Counted from the first letter of the stretch, positions 1-5,291 are shown. The stretch: DNA of 5,754 nucleotides from CAZQYC01 sp043746555 (GCA_043746555.1 JAYTQU010000301.1:1-5754), one strand, 5' to 3'. Notes: generated by a model from the letters alone, not told the origin. Program-made: numbers and translations.

Positions 1-469
1 CGGCGAGCACGCGATTGTCCGCCAACGGCATGAATTCGATCTGCGTGAGCGCCGCATGGATTTGGCGCGGCAACGTCACGACTCCCGCCAATTGCGTGAC
101 CGACGACAACAACTTCGACGCCGCCGCCACCATCGCTTTGGGATCGCCGTACTGTCCGAGACTTCTTTGCATCTCGACGATGGCGGTCGATTCAAGCGGA
201 CGCAGCTTTAAGAGCGTATCGACAAAAAATCGATAGCCCTTATCGGTGGGAATTCGTCCGGCAGAGGTGTGCGGCGAAGCGACGAACCCCAGGTCCTCCA
301 AATCGGCCATCACATTCCGAACCGTGGCCGAACTCAATTGCAATCCCATGTCGCGCGACAAGGTGCGCGATCCCACCGGTTGACCATCGCGGATGTAATG
401 TTCGACCAGCAGACGCAACAGATGCTGCGCACGGTCGTTCAAGTGATCGTCGTTCGAATCTTGGCCCAT
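1..469 (-). CDS. hrcA: Heat-inducible transcription repressor HrcA, N-terminal 156 residues (3' end beyond window)
   Basis: HrcA is a dimeric DNA-binding repressor of chaperone genes (groESL and/or dnaK operons), which it controls through CIRCE operators with help from GroEL. The reverse strand reads openly from ATG at 469 to the left edge. Residues 11-22 (NDRAQHLLRLLV) and about 33-61 (GSRTLSRDMGLQLSSATVRN, then a MADLEDLG stretch) form the family's N-terminal winged-helix DNA-binding domain. Residues 65-84 hold the hallmark SPHTSAGRIPTDKGYRFFVD wing. Residues 85-156 enter the central GAF-like domain. Family members are about 340-350 residues, so slightly under half is present. The ATG at 469 fits the usual start just before the NDR/AQxLL helix; another ATG about 19 nt upstream is out of frame. 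No good Shine-Dalgarno precedes it. It is divergent from nadK. In related genomes hrcA heads grpE-dnaK-dnaJ, but those genes would lie off the window. No CIRCE element (TTAGCACTC-N9-GAGTGCTAA) is visible upstream. Confidence 0.95.
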   Translation of the reverse strand, partial: MGQDSNDDHLNDRAQHLLRLLVEHYIRDGQPVGSRTLSRDMGLQLSSATVRNVMADLEDLGFVASPHTSAGRIPTDKGYRFFVDTLLKLRPLESTAIVEMQRSLGQYGDPKAMVAAASKLLSSVTQLAGVVTLPRQIHAALTQIEFMPLADNRVLA

Positions 470-478
470 ACGTGGACC

Positions 479-506
479 AACCTAGCATGGCGGCCGGTGG
501 AGTCAA
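479..506 (-). promoter_or_regulatory. Candidate sigma70 promoter for hrcA, very close to the start codon
   Basis: On the minus strand TTGACT (plus 501-506, 5 of 6 to TTGACA) is followed after 16 nt by TAGGTT (plus 479-484, 3 of 6, keeping the key TA...T). Only 9 nt separate this -10 from the hrcA ATG, so transcription would start at or within a few bases of the start codon. This is a by-eye consensus match. Confidence 0.35.
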
Positions 507-534
507 GCAGGTTGGTCAAGGTTGCCGGCAAACG

Positions 535-622
535 TGCGACTCACGATGCGACTCCGGGCGCGATTGAGCAGATCGCCGGAATCATCGTCGGAGGCTTTAT
601 CGTGCGTCTCGCGTCGCGACTC
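535..622. repeat. Three direct copies of GCGACTC in the hrcA-nadK divergent region
   Basis: TGCGACTC occurs at 535-542 and again at 547-554, a 12-bp period. A third GCGACTC lies at 616-622. All are on the plus strand between the two divergent genes. They could be regulator-binding half-sites or chance in GC-rich DNA. The rest of the 470-643 gap holds nothing else I recognise apart from the promoter-like elements listed separately. Confidence 0.35.
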
Positions 623-628
623 GCCTCA

Positions 629-637
629 TGTTACAAA
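629..637 (+). promoter_or_regulatory. Candidate extended -10 element for nadK
   Basis: TGT followed by TACAAA (632-637) matches the extended -10 form TGn-TATAAT at 4 of 6 hexamer positions. No convincing -35 lies upstream, which extended -10 promoters can tolerate. The hexamer ends 6 nt before the nadK ATG, which would give a leaderless message. Confidence 0.3.
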
Positions 638-643
638 GCGCCC

Positions 644-1543
644 ATGTCCACCACGTTTAATTCCGTCGCCTTGGTCGGTCGCCACTCGGATCCCCGCGTA
701 GCCGATTCGTTTCAACAATTGGCGGCGCATCTGACGCTCCGGCAGCGAAAGGTTGTCGTGGCGAGTACGGTCGATCGCGATTTCCCAACATCCGTCGTCA
801 AATTTCCCGAGGCGCAATTCGCGGGCAACGTGGATTTGATCGTCGCCATCGGCGGCGACGGCACAATGCTGCACGCAGCACGCATCGCCACTGCCGCCAA
901 CGCGCCGCTACTCGGCGTCAATCGCGGTCGGCTGGGCTTTCTCGCCGACATCAGTCCCGCAGAGATGTGCAACCGCTTGGACGACGTACTCGCGGGCCGT
1001 TACGAACCCGAGTCACGCACCATGCTTAGCGCTCGCATCGAATGTGACGGCATCGTTGCGCATACCGCCACTGCATTGAACGACGTGGTGCTACAAAAAT
1101 GGGAAACCGGCCGCATGTTGGACTTCGAGACCTGGATCGACGGCACTTACGTCAATACGCACGGTGGCGATGGCATCATCGTCGCGACCGCCACTGGCTC
1201 GACGGCGTACGCGCTGTCGTGCGGCGGACCGATTTTGCATCCGGGACTCGACGCGCTCGTGATCGTGCCGATTTGTCCGCATACGATGTCGGATCGACCC
1301 ATCGTGATCGGCAGCGCATCGAAGATCGAAATTCGCCTGGTCAAACGCGCGAACACCAAAGCGCAAGTCACTTGTGACGGCATCATGCTCGGCGATCTGG
1401 AAGGCGAGGCGCGATTGCTGATCGGACCGGCGCCGCATCGGGTCGTGCTACTGCATCCACCCGGTCACGACTACTACCGAATCCTGCGATCTAAGTTGCA
1501 TTGGGGCCGTGGCGGTCAAATAGGTGAAGCAGCTAAAGACTGA
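644..1543 (+). CDS. nadK: NAD kinase (ATP-dependent, NADP-forming)
   Basis: Phosphorylates the 2'-hydroxyl of NAD+ with ATP to make NADP+; cytosolic. The 299-residue product is close to the usual 290-300 of the bacterial family. Visible motifs in order: an N-terminal VALVGRH strand (8-14); the catalytic GGDGT at 70-74 with preceding VAIG; GVNRGRLGFLAD at 91-102; the NDVVL motif at 146-150, which contacts NAD; GDGIIVATATGSTAY at 175-189; GGPILHP at 194-200; and CDGI at 244-247. The ATG at 644 is chosen because NadK homology begins there. The same frame stays open to 269, but that extension runs antisense across hrcA and shows no homology. No Shine-Dalgarno is evident before the ATG. One oddity is TAT (182-184) where the family commonly has TPT before GSTAY. 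recN follows after 51 bp on the same strand, so cotranscription is possible. HrcA lies divergently upstream. Confidence 0.96.
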   Translation: MSTTFNSVALVGRHSDPRVADSFQQLAAHLTLRQRKVVVASTVDRDFPTSVVKFPEAQFAGNVDLIVAIGGDGTMLHAARIATAANAPLLGVNRGRLGFLADISPAEMCNRLDDVLAGRYEPESRTMLSARIECDGIVAHTATALNDVVLQKWETGRMLDFETWIDGTYVNTHGGDGIIVATATGSTAYALSCGGPILHPGLDALVIVPICPHTMSDRPIVIGSASKIEIRLVKRANTKAQVTCDGIMLGDLEGEARLLIGPAPHRVVLLHPPGHDYYRILRSKLHWGRGGQIGEAAKD

Positions 1544-1554
1544 CAACGCTTGTC
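1542..1554. repeat. Short inverted repeat at the nadK stop codon
   Basis: GACAA-CGC-TTGTC is a perfect 5-bp dyad with a 3-nt centre, overlapping the nadK TGA. No T-run follows, so it is not a standard terminator. It may be an operator half of the recN control region or chance. Confidence 0.35.
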
Positions 1555-1564
1555 GACGCTGCCG

Positions 1565-1580
1565 CATTTACAATTAAATG
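1565..1580. promoter_or_regulatory. Perfect 16-bp inverted repeat overlapping the likely recN -10; candidate operator
   Basis: CATTTA-CAAT-TAAATG (arms 1565-1570 and 1575-1580) is a perfect dyad centred at 1572/1573, in an AT-rich patch of otherwise GC-rich sequence. It contains TACAAT (1569-1574), a 5-of-6 -10 hexamer 20 nt before the recN ATG. A repressor bound here would block RNA polymerase. recN is LexA-controlled in many gammaproteobacteria, but this is neither the E. coli CTGT-N8-ACAG box nor the TTAG-N6-TACTA box known from Xanthomonas, so the binding protein is unknown. Confidence 0.45.
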
Positions 1581-1594
1581 ACTAACCGACTCTG

Positions 1595-3304
1595 ATGCTC
1601 ACTCACATTCAAATCCGCGACTTCGCCATCATCGATTCGGTGGAGCTTGAATTGGGCGCGGGTCTCACGGTGCTCACCGGCGAAACCGGCGCGGGAAAAT
1701 CTATTCTTGTCGACACCTTATTGTTGGTCAGTGGCGGACGCGCAGGAAGCGAAGTGATTCGTCACGGCGCGGAGCGCGCCGAAGTCACCGCAACGTTTAC
1801 TTTAAAGGGCAACGACGCCGCGGCTGCGTGGTTTAAAGAACAAGAAATCGAAGTCGACGATGAATGCGTGTTACGCCGCACCGTTGCCGCCGACGGTCGC
1901 TCGCGCGCGTATGTGAACGGTCAATCGATTGCCGTGCAAGCGCTCAGACAACTCGGCGAGACGCTCGTCGATGTGCACGGACAAATGGAATATCAATCGC
2001 TGATGAAGCGCGCCGCGCAACGTGTTTTATTGGATGCGCACGGCAGTCATGACGAATTAATCAAAAACGTCGGGATAGCGTGGAAACAATTGAAGTTATT
2101 GAACGAGCAGCGCGACGCAGCGCTTGCGGCGAGCCAGGATCGCATCGCGCGATTGGAACTATTGCGCTATCACGTTTGTGAACTCGACGCGCTCGATCTC
2201 AAAAGCGGTGAGATTCACAAACTCACCGCAGAGCGCCAGCGCGCGGCACAAAGCGGCAAGCTCGCTCAAGGCGTGCGCGATGCATTGCAATCGCTGCGCG
2301 ATGCCGATGAAGGCAGTGCCGAACAGCAGCTCACGCGCGCACTCGGGGCGATGCGTTCGCTTGTGGCGATCGATTCGCGGCTGGAGAACGTCTCCAAGCT
2401 GCTCGACGAATCGCTGATCGCATTACGCGAATCCGCCGATGCCATTGCGCGCTACGAAGTCGATCTGGAAGCCGACCCCGCGCGCCAAGAATGGCTGGAA
2501 CAACGTCTAGCGGCCATTGAAGCCGTGGCGCGCAAACATCGTGTGGAGCCACAAATGCTGCCGGCGCTAGCGCAAAATCTCCAAGCGGACCTCAAGCATC
2601 TCGAAGACCTCACGATCACCATCGAAGGCATCGAAACGCAAGTGGCCGGCGCGCGCAAATATTTCGCGAATGCCGCCAAGAAACTCTCCGCCGCACGACA
2701 AACGACCGCCGGACATCTGAGCGAACGTATCAGCGCTCTCATGCAAGGACTCGGCATGGCGGGCGGGCGGTTCGCAATCGATGTATGTCAACGCGCCATC
2801 GAAGAAGCGGGCGAACACGGCATGGACAATGTCGAGTTTTTAGTCAGCGCAAATCCCGGTCAACCGCTCGCACCGCTCGCGAAAGTCGCGTCGGGCGGCG
2901 AGTTATCGCGCATTAGCTTGGCCGTTCAAGTCGCGGCGGTGGAATCAACGCAACTGCCTTGCCTGGTGTTCGATGAAGTGGATGCCGGCGTCGGTGGCGG
3001 CGTTGCCGAAATTGTCGGCGGTCAATTGCGCTCGTTAGGCGATGCGCATCAACGTCGCTCGCAAGTTCTCTGCGTCACGCATTTACCGCAAGTCGCGAGT
3101 CAAGCGCATGCTCACGTGCGCGTCGCAAAGCTGACCGACGGCAAAGTCACGCGCACGACCTTGCACGCACTGACGCCCGACGAACGGATCGAAGAAATCG
3201 CGCGCATGTTGGGCGGCGTGACCATTACCGACAAGGCGCGCGAACATGCCGCGGAAATGTTGAAAGTCGGAGCGAATGAGAAGACGAAAGTGAAGAGGAA
3301 GTGA
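1595..3304 (+). CDS. recN: DNA repair protein RecN (SMC-like ATPase)
   Basis: RecN is an SMC-family ATPase recruited to DNA double-strand breaks, where it promotes end cohesion and RecA-dependent recombinational repair. The 569-residue product compares with 553 in E. coli. The N-terminal head starts MLTHIQIRDFAIIDSVELE and carries Walker A GETGAGKS at 29-36. A helical, charged middle (about 150-370) forms the two coiled-coil arms. The C-terminal head has the ABC signature SGGELS at 433-438, Walker B LPCLVFDE ending in D460-E461, then VDAGVGG, and the switch histidine in CVTHLPQVAS (H496). All ATPase elements are intact. A few extra residues (HQRRS) sit just before the switch strand compared with E. 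coli. The ATG at 1595 gives the canonical N terminus, but no Shine-Dalgarno precedes it. It follows nadK by 51 bp, with a dyad and its own -10-like element between, and converges on fur. Confidence 0.97.
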   Translation: MLTHIQIRDFAIIDSVELELGAGLTVLTGETGAGKSILVDTLLLVSGGRAGSEVIRHGAERAEVTATFTLKGNDAAAAWFKEQEIEVDDECVLRRTVAADGRSRAYVNGQSIAVQALRQLGETLVDVHGQMEYQSLMKRAAQRVLLDAHGSHDELIKNVGIAWKQLKLLNEQRDAALAASQDRIARLELLRYHVCELDALDLKSGEIHKLTAERQRAAQSGKLAQGVRDALQSLRDADEGSAEQQLTRALGAMRSLVAIDSRLENVSKLLDESLIALRESADAIARYEVDLEADPARQEWLEQRLAAIEAVARKHRVEPQMLPALAQNLQADLKHLEDLTITIEGIETQVAGARKYFANAAKKLSAARQTTAGHLSERISALMQGLGMAGGRFAIDVCQRAIEEAGEHGMDNVEFLVSANPGQPLAPLAKVASGGELSRISLAVQVAAVESTQLPCLVFDEVDAGVGGGVAEIVGGQLRSLGDAHQRRSQVLCVTHLPQVASQAHAHVRVAKLTDGKVTRTTLHALTPDERIEEIARMLGGVTITDKAREHAAEMLKVGANEKTKVKRK

Positions 3305-3349
3305 TGGGCCAGAGCGAGAGCGGAACCTCTCGAATGCTTACCCATCATT
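3300..3349. terminator. Two-tier stem-loop between convergent recN and fur; possible terminator
   Basis: An outer stem pairs TGATGGG (3302-3308) with CCCATCA (3341-3347) and extends to about 9 bp with one G-U and one A-U pair. An inner hairpin pairs CGAGAG (3315-3320) with CTCTCG (3327-3332) around a 6-nt loop. It spans the recN stop codon and the convergent gap. No T-run follows on the recN side; on the fur side the sequence is pyrimidine-rich but not a clean T-tract. It is therefore a weak bidirectional terminator or mRNA 3'-end structure. Confidence 0.4.
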
Positions 3350-3362
3350 CATCATCGCGCCG

Positions 3363-3791
3363 TTACTTCGCATCCTTGAACGAACAATTCTTCTTGCGGC
3401 AGCTCCCGTACAAAATCATGGAGTGATCGCGCAATTCGAATTGTTGTTTGGCGGCGATCGACCGCTGGCGGGATTCGATCTCGCTATCCACGAACTCTTC
3501 CACCTTGCCGCAGTCCAAACACACGATGTGATCGTGGTGTTGACCTTCATTTAATTCGAAAACGGCAGTCGCGCCTTCGAAATGATGACGAGTCACGAGT
3601 CCCGCCGCTTCGAATTGCGTGAGCACGCGATACACCGTCGCCAAACCAATATCGTCGTGAGACTGCAGCAAATGCCGATAGATATCCTCCGCGCTCATGT
3701 GCCGCGGCTTCGCGCTGCCCAAGATTTCCAGAATCTTGAGCCGCGGTACGGTGATTTTGAGTCCCGCTTTGCGCAGGTCGCTGGTTTCCAC
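3363..3791 (-). CDS. fur: Ferric uptake regulator Fur
   Basis: Fur is a dimeric metal-dependent repressor that, with Fe2+ bound, shuts off iron-uptake genes. The 142-residue product aligns along its length with E. coli Fur (148). The N-terminal winged helix includes LKITVPRLKILEIL (11-24), AEDIYRHL (34-41) and the recognition segment IGLATVYRVLTQFEAAGLV (48-66). The dimerisation domain has the His-rich HHDH (85-88), structural zinc cysteines C91-x2-C94, and a second pair, C131 and C136, near the C terminus. H31, E79, H88, E106 and H123 correspond to E. coli metal ligands. The start is GTG at 3791, supported by GAAGGT (minus strand, plus 3797-3802) 6 nt upstream and by alignment to the family N terminus. 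It converges on recN and is divergent from bamE, the usual arrangement in Pseudomonas-like genomes. I see no recognisable Fur box upstream, so autoregulation is not evident. Confidence 0.97.
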   Translation of the reverse strand: METSDLRKAGLKITVPRLKILEILGSAKPRHMSAEDIYRHLLQSHDDIGLATVYRVLTQFEAAGLVTRHHFEGATAVFELNEGQHHDHIVCLDCGKVEEFVDSEIESRQRSIAAKQQFELRDHSMILYGSCRKKNCSFKDAK

Positions 3792-3796
3792 GGCTT

Positions 3797-3802
3797 ACCT
3801 TC
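3797..3802 (-). promoter_or_regulatory. Ribosome binding site deciding the fur GTG start
   Basis: GAAGGT on the minus strand lies 5-6 nt before GTG at 3791, a standard spacing. No in-frame ATG lies nearby, so this site fixes the GTG as the start. Confidence 0.7.
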
Positions 3803-3853
3803 GTCGATTCTGGCGGTTGGTGGCGTTGACTCGGCTGCGACGACGGCTGCAAT

Positions 3854-3883
3854 TGGCTATCATGCGCATCCGCGCGGCATTAT
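3854..3883 (+). promoter_or_regulatory. Candidate bamE promoter
   Basis: TTGGCT (3854-3859, 4 of 6) and CATTAT (3878-3883, 4 of 6) are separated by 18 nt. A start near 3890 would leave a leader of about 38 nt. The -10 overlaps the candidate fur -10 on the other strand. Confidence 0.3.
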
Positions 3884-3907
3884 GGACCACGGTCTCGCTG
3901 CGCTCCA
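3879..3907 (-). promoter_or_regulatory. Candidate fur promoter
   Basis: On the minus strand TGGAGC (plus 3902-3907, 3 of 6) and CATAAT (plus 3879-3884, 5 of 6) are separated by 17 nt. The leader to the GTG would be about 80 nt. The -10 shares bases with the candidate bamE -10. Confidence 0.3.
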
Positions 3908-3928
3908 TCGAAAAATAGGCCTGAGCCC

Positions 3929-4270
3929 ATGAAACGTACGATTGTCTCGATCATTCTCCTGGCTGCCGTGGGCCTCCTTGCTGCCGTCGGATTTACCGGC
4001 TGTATTTATCGTCTGCCCATTCAGCAGGGCAATTTTCTCGAGGACAAAGAACTCAACCAAGTGACGGTTGGTATGACTCGCACGCAAGTCCGTTACTTGC
4101 TCGGTACGCCGATGGTGGCCGACCCATTCGAAACAACTCGCTGGGACTATGTATATACGTTGACGCAAGGCGGCATTAACAAGGCGAAACGGCGTCACTT
4201 CATCGTGTACTTCGACAAAGACGACAAAGTGGTAAAAATCGACCGGCCGACTGAAAATCCCCAGAGCTAA
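3929..4270 (+). CDS. bamE: Outer membrane protein assembly factor BamE (SmpA/OmlA lipoprotein)
   Basis: BamE is a small outer-membrane lipoprotein that stabilises the BamA-BamD complex inserting beta-barrel proteins. The product is 113 residues, the same length as E. coli BamE. An N-terminal signal peptide (MKRT, then a hydrophobic run about 5-22) ends in a lipobox, FTGC, with the lipidated cysteine at C25. The family core follows: YRLPIQQGN (28-36), VGMTRTQVRYLLGTP (47-61), DPFETTRWDYVY (65-76) and the closing strand FIVYFDKDDKVVKID. The ATG at 3929 is preceded by AGG about 9 nt upstream, a usable but weak ribosome binding site. The gene is divergent from fur with a 137-bp gap and ends 22 bp from the end of convergent ratA. 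In Pseudomonas-type clusters a small rnfH/ratB gene lies between bamE and ratA; here there is no room for it. Confidence 0.95.
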   Translation: MKRTIVSIILLAAVGLLAAVGFTGCIYRLPIQQGNFLEDKELNQVTVGMTRTQVRYLLGTPMVADPFETTRWDYVYTLTQGGINKAKRRHFIVYFDKDDKVVKIDRPTENPQS

Positions 4271-4286
4271 TCTGACGGGCTGACCG

Positions 4287-4300
4287 ATCGCCTCAGCGAT
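4287..4300. repeat. Small hairpin between convergent bamE and ratA
   Basis: ATCGC-CTCA-GCGAT is a perfect 5-bp stem with a 4-nt loop that contains the ratA stop codon (TGA on the minus strand, plus 4293-4295). It is the only structure in the 22-bp convergent gap. Without a T-run it is at best a weak termination or 3'-end signal. Confidence 0.25.
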
Positions 4301-4748
4301 ACACCTCGCGCGCTCGTTGCGCGAATGCGTCGACCAACGTATCGCAACTCGACGCAAATTTTGGCGCGAACAACAGATCCATCATTTTGCTTTTGAATTC
4401 GAAGGACATCGAGAATCCGATTCGAGTGCCGCGCGGCGTCGACTCTCCGCTGGTCGAATCCACAATCGCATCGAAAGTCCACACCCCTTCCAGCACTCGA
4501 AAAGGGCCATCCAACAATTTCATTTCAAGTCGATTCGGTGGAGAGACCACATTGCGGGTGGTGAACCGTTCGTTGAGACCCGATCGAGAAATTCCGAGCT
4601 GTCCCACTCGCTCGGTGTCGGTTCGATTCAGAATCTGCGCAGTCGAGACCCAGGGTAGAAATTCCGGATAGCGCGCAAAATCATCCACCAGAGCAAACAT
4701 TTGCTCGGGTGTGTAGGGAACCAGCGCTGAGCGGGAAATTTCTCGCAT
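4293..4748 (-). CDS. ratA: RatA family protein (START-like/COQ10, type II toxin-antitoxin RatA homologue)
   Basis: The 151-residue product belongs to the polyketide cyclase/START-like fold family that includes E. coli RatA and mitochondrial Coq10. RatA has been reported in E. coli to block 70S ribosome formation; Coq10 relatives bind ubiquinone and aid respiration. Which role applies here cannot be told from sequence. It matches E. coli RatA throughout: MREISRSALVPYTPEQMFALV at the N terminus, YPEFLPW (27-33), FTTRNVV, then LLDGPFRVLEGVWTF, and FEFKSKMMDLLFAP before the terminal AQRAREVY helix. The ATG at 4748 is chosen because homology starts at MREISRS; the same frame stays open upstream to 4883, but that part overlaps smpB and is not conserved. 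No Shine-Dalgarno is seen; a TACACT hexamer lies 6 nt upstream. The partner gene ratB/rnfH is missing from its usual place. It is divergent from smpB. Confidence 0.92.
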   Translation of the reverse strand: MREISRSALVPYTPEQMFALVDDFARYPEFLPWVSTAQILNRTDTERVGQLGISRSGLNERFTTRNVVSPPNRLEMKLLDGPFRVLEGVWTFDAIVDSTSGESTPRGTRIGFSMSFEFKSKMMDLLFAPKFASSCDTLVDAFAQRAREVYR

Positions 4749-4754
4749 GGAGAT

Positions 4755-4784
4755 AGTGTAGAGGCGCGGGCGTGCCCCTGTACA
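4755..4784 (-). promoter_or_regulatory. Candidate ratA promoter adjoining the start codon
   Basis: On the minus strand TGTACA (plus 4779-4784, 4 of 6) and TACACT (plus 4755-4760, 4 of 6) are 18 nt apart. The -10 ends 6 nt before the ratA ATG, so the message would be leaderless. It overlaps the candidate smpB promoter almost completely, in the opposite direction. Confidence 0.35.
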
Positions 4785-4786
4785 AT
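4757..4786 (+). promoter_or_regulatory. Candidate smpB promoter adjoining the start codon
   Basis: TACAAT (4781-4786) is a 5-of-6 -10 hexamer ending 10 nt before the ATG at 4797. The best -35 is weak: TGTAGA (4757-4762, 3 of 6) at 18 nt. Transcription would begin at or just before the start codon. The in-frame ATG at 4785 lies inside this -10 and would be untranscribed, which favours 4797 as the start. Confidence 0.4.
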
Positions 4787-4796
4787 GCCCGGACTT

Positions 4797-5279
4797 ATGA
4801 GCGGAAAAAAGAAGGCGGAAAAACCTAAAGCCGGCATTGCCGAGAATCGCAAAGCGCGCTTCGACTATTTCATCGAAGAACACTACGAAGCGGGTCTCGC
4901 GCTACAGGGCTGGGAAGTCAAAAGCCTGCGCGCGGGTCGAGCACAACTGAAGGAAGCGTACGTGTTCATCAAGAACGGCGAAGCCTTCCTCTATGGCGCG
5001 CATATTTCCGCTTTGCCCACTGCATCAACCCACTTCGTTCCCGATCCGATTCGTACGCGAAAACTCCTGTTGAACCGCGCGGAACTCGATAACCTTGCCG
5101 GTGCCGTCGATCGCAAGGGCTACACGCTCGTGCCGTTGGAGCTGTATTGGAAGAAAGGGAATGCCAAACTCAAAGTCGGACTCGCCAAGGGCAAACAAGA
5201 CCACGACAAACGCAACACCGAGAAAGACCGCGATTGGCAACGCGAAAAATCCCGACTGATGAAACATTCGGTACGTTGA
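4797..5279 (+). CDS. smpB: SsrA-binding protein SmpB
   Basis: SmpB binds tmRNA (SsrA) and delivers it to ribosomes stalled on broken messages, so the nascent chain is tagged for degradation and the ribosome freed. Starting at 4797 gives 160 residues, the same as E. coli. The OB-fold core shows AENRKARFDYFIEEHYEAGL (15-34), LQGWEVKSLRAG (36-47), GEAFLYGAHI (61-70), KGYTLVPLELYWKKGNAKLK (107-126) and VGLAKGK (127-133). The basic C-terminal tail, which probes the empty mRNA channel, has H136 and D137-K138-R139, then RDWQREKSRLMK (145-156), at the same numbering as E. coli. An in-frame ATG at 4785 would add MPGL, but it has no Shine-Dalgarno and sits in the -10. The gene is divergent from ratA across 48 bp. 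No tmRNA-like sequence follows immediately; ssrA must lie elsewhere. Confidence 0.97.
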   Translation: MSGKKKAEKPKAGIAENRKARFDYFIEEHYEAGLALQGWEVKSLRAGRAQLKEAYVFIKNGEAFLYGAHISALPTASTHFVPDPIRTRKLLLNRAELDNLAGAVDRKGYTLVPLELYWKKGNAKLKVGLAKGKQDHDKRNTEKDRDWQREKSRLMKHSVR

Positions 5280-5291
5280 ATTACGAAGTCA

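Noticed and set aside
482..512. Heat-shock sigma32 promoter for hrcA (CTTGACT ... CGCCATGC on the minus strand)
   Set aside because: The two half-sites resemble the consensus, but the spacing is only about 8 nt, too short for sigma32.
269..643. 125-codon in-frame extension upstream of nadK
   Set aside because: It lies antisense to the conserved HrcA N-terminal coding region and has no family resemblance, while NadK homology and the normal length begin at 644.
1091..1438. Long antisense open frames across nadK (also similar ones across recN, fur and smpB)
   Set aside because: They are shadow frames of GC-rich coding sequence, with Arg/Ser-rich low-complexity translations and no motifs.
4785..4796. 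Upstream in-frame ATG for smpB (adds MPGL)
   Set aside because: It lies within the -10-like TACAAT, has no ribosome site, and the 4797 start gives E. coli numbering of the conserved tail residues.
4749..4883. 45-codon upstream extension of ratA
   Set aside because: It overlaps the smpB coding start on the opposite strand; RatA homology begins exactly at the ATG at 4748.
4293..5279. ratA-smpB as a novel toxin-antitoxin pair
   Set aside because: Both are conserved housekeeping genes with known neighbours; adjacency is ancestral synteny and SmpB is not an antitoxin.
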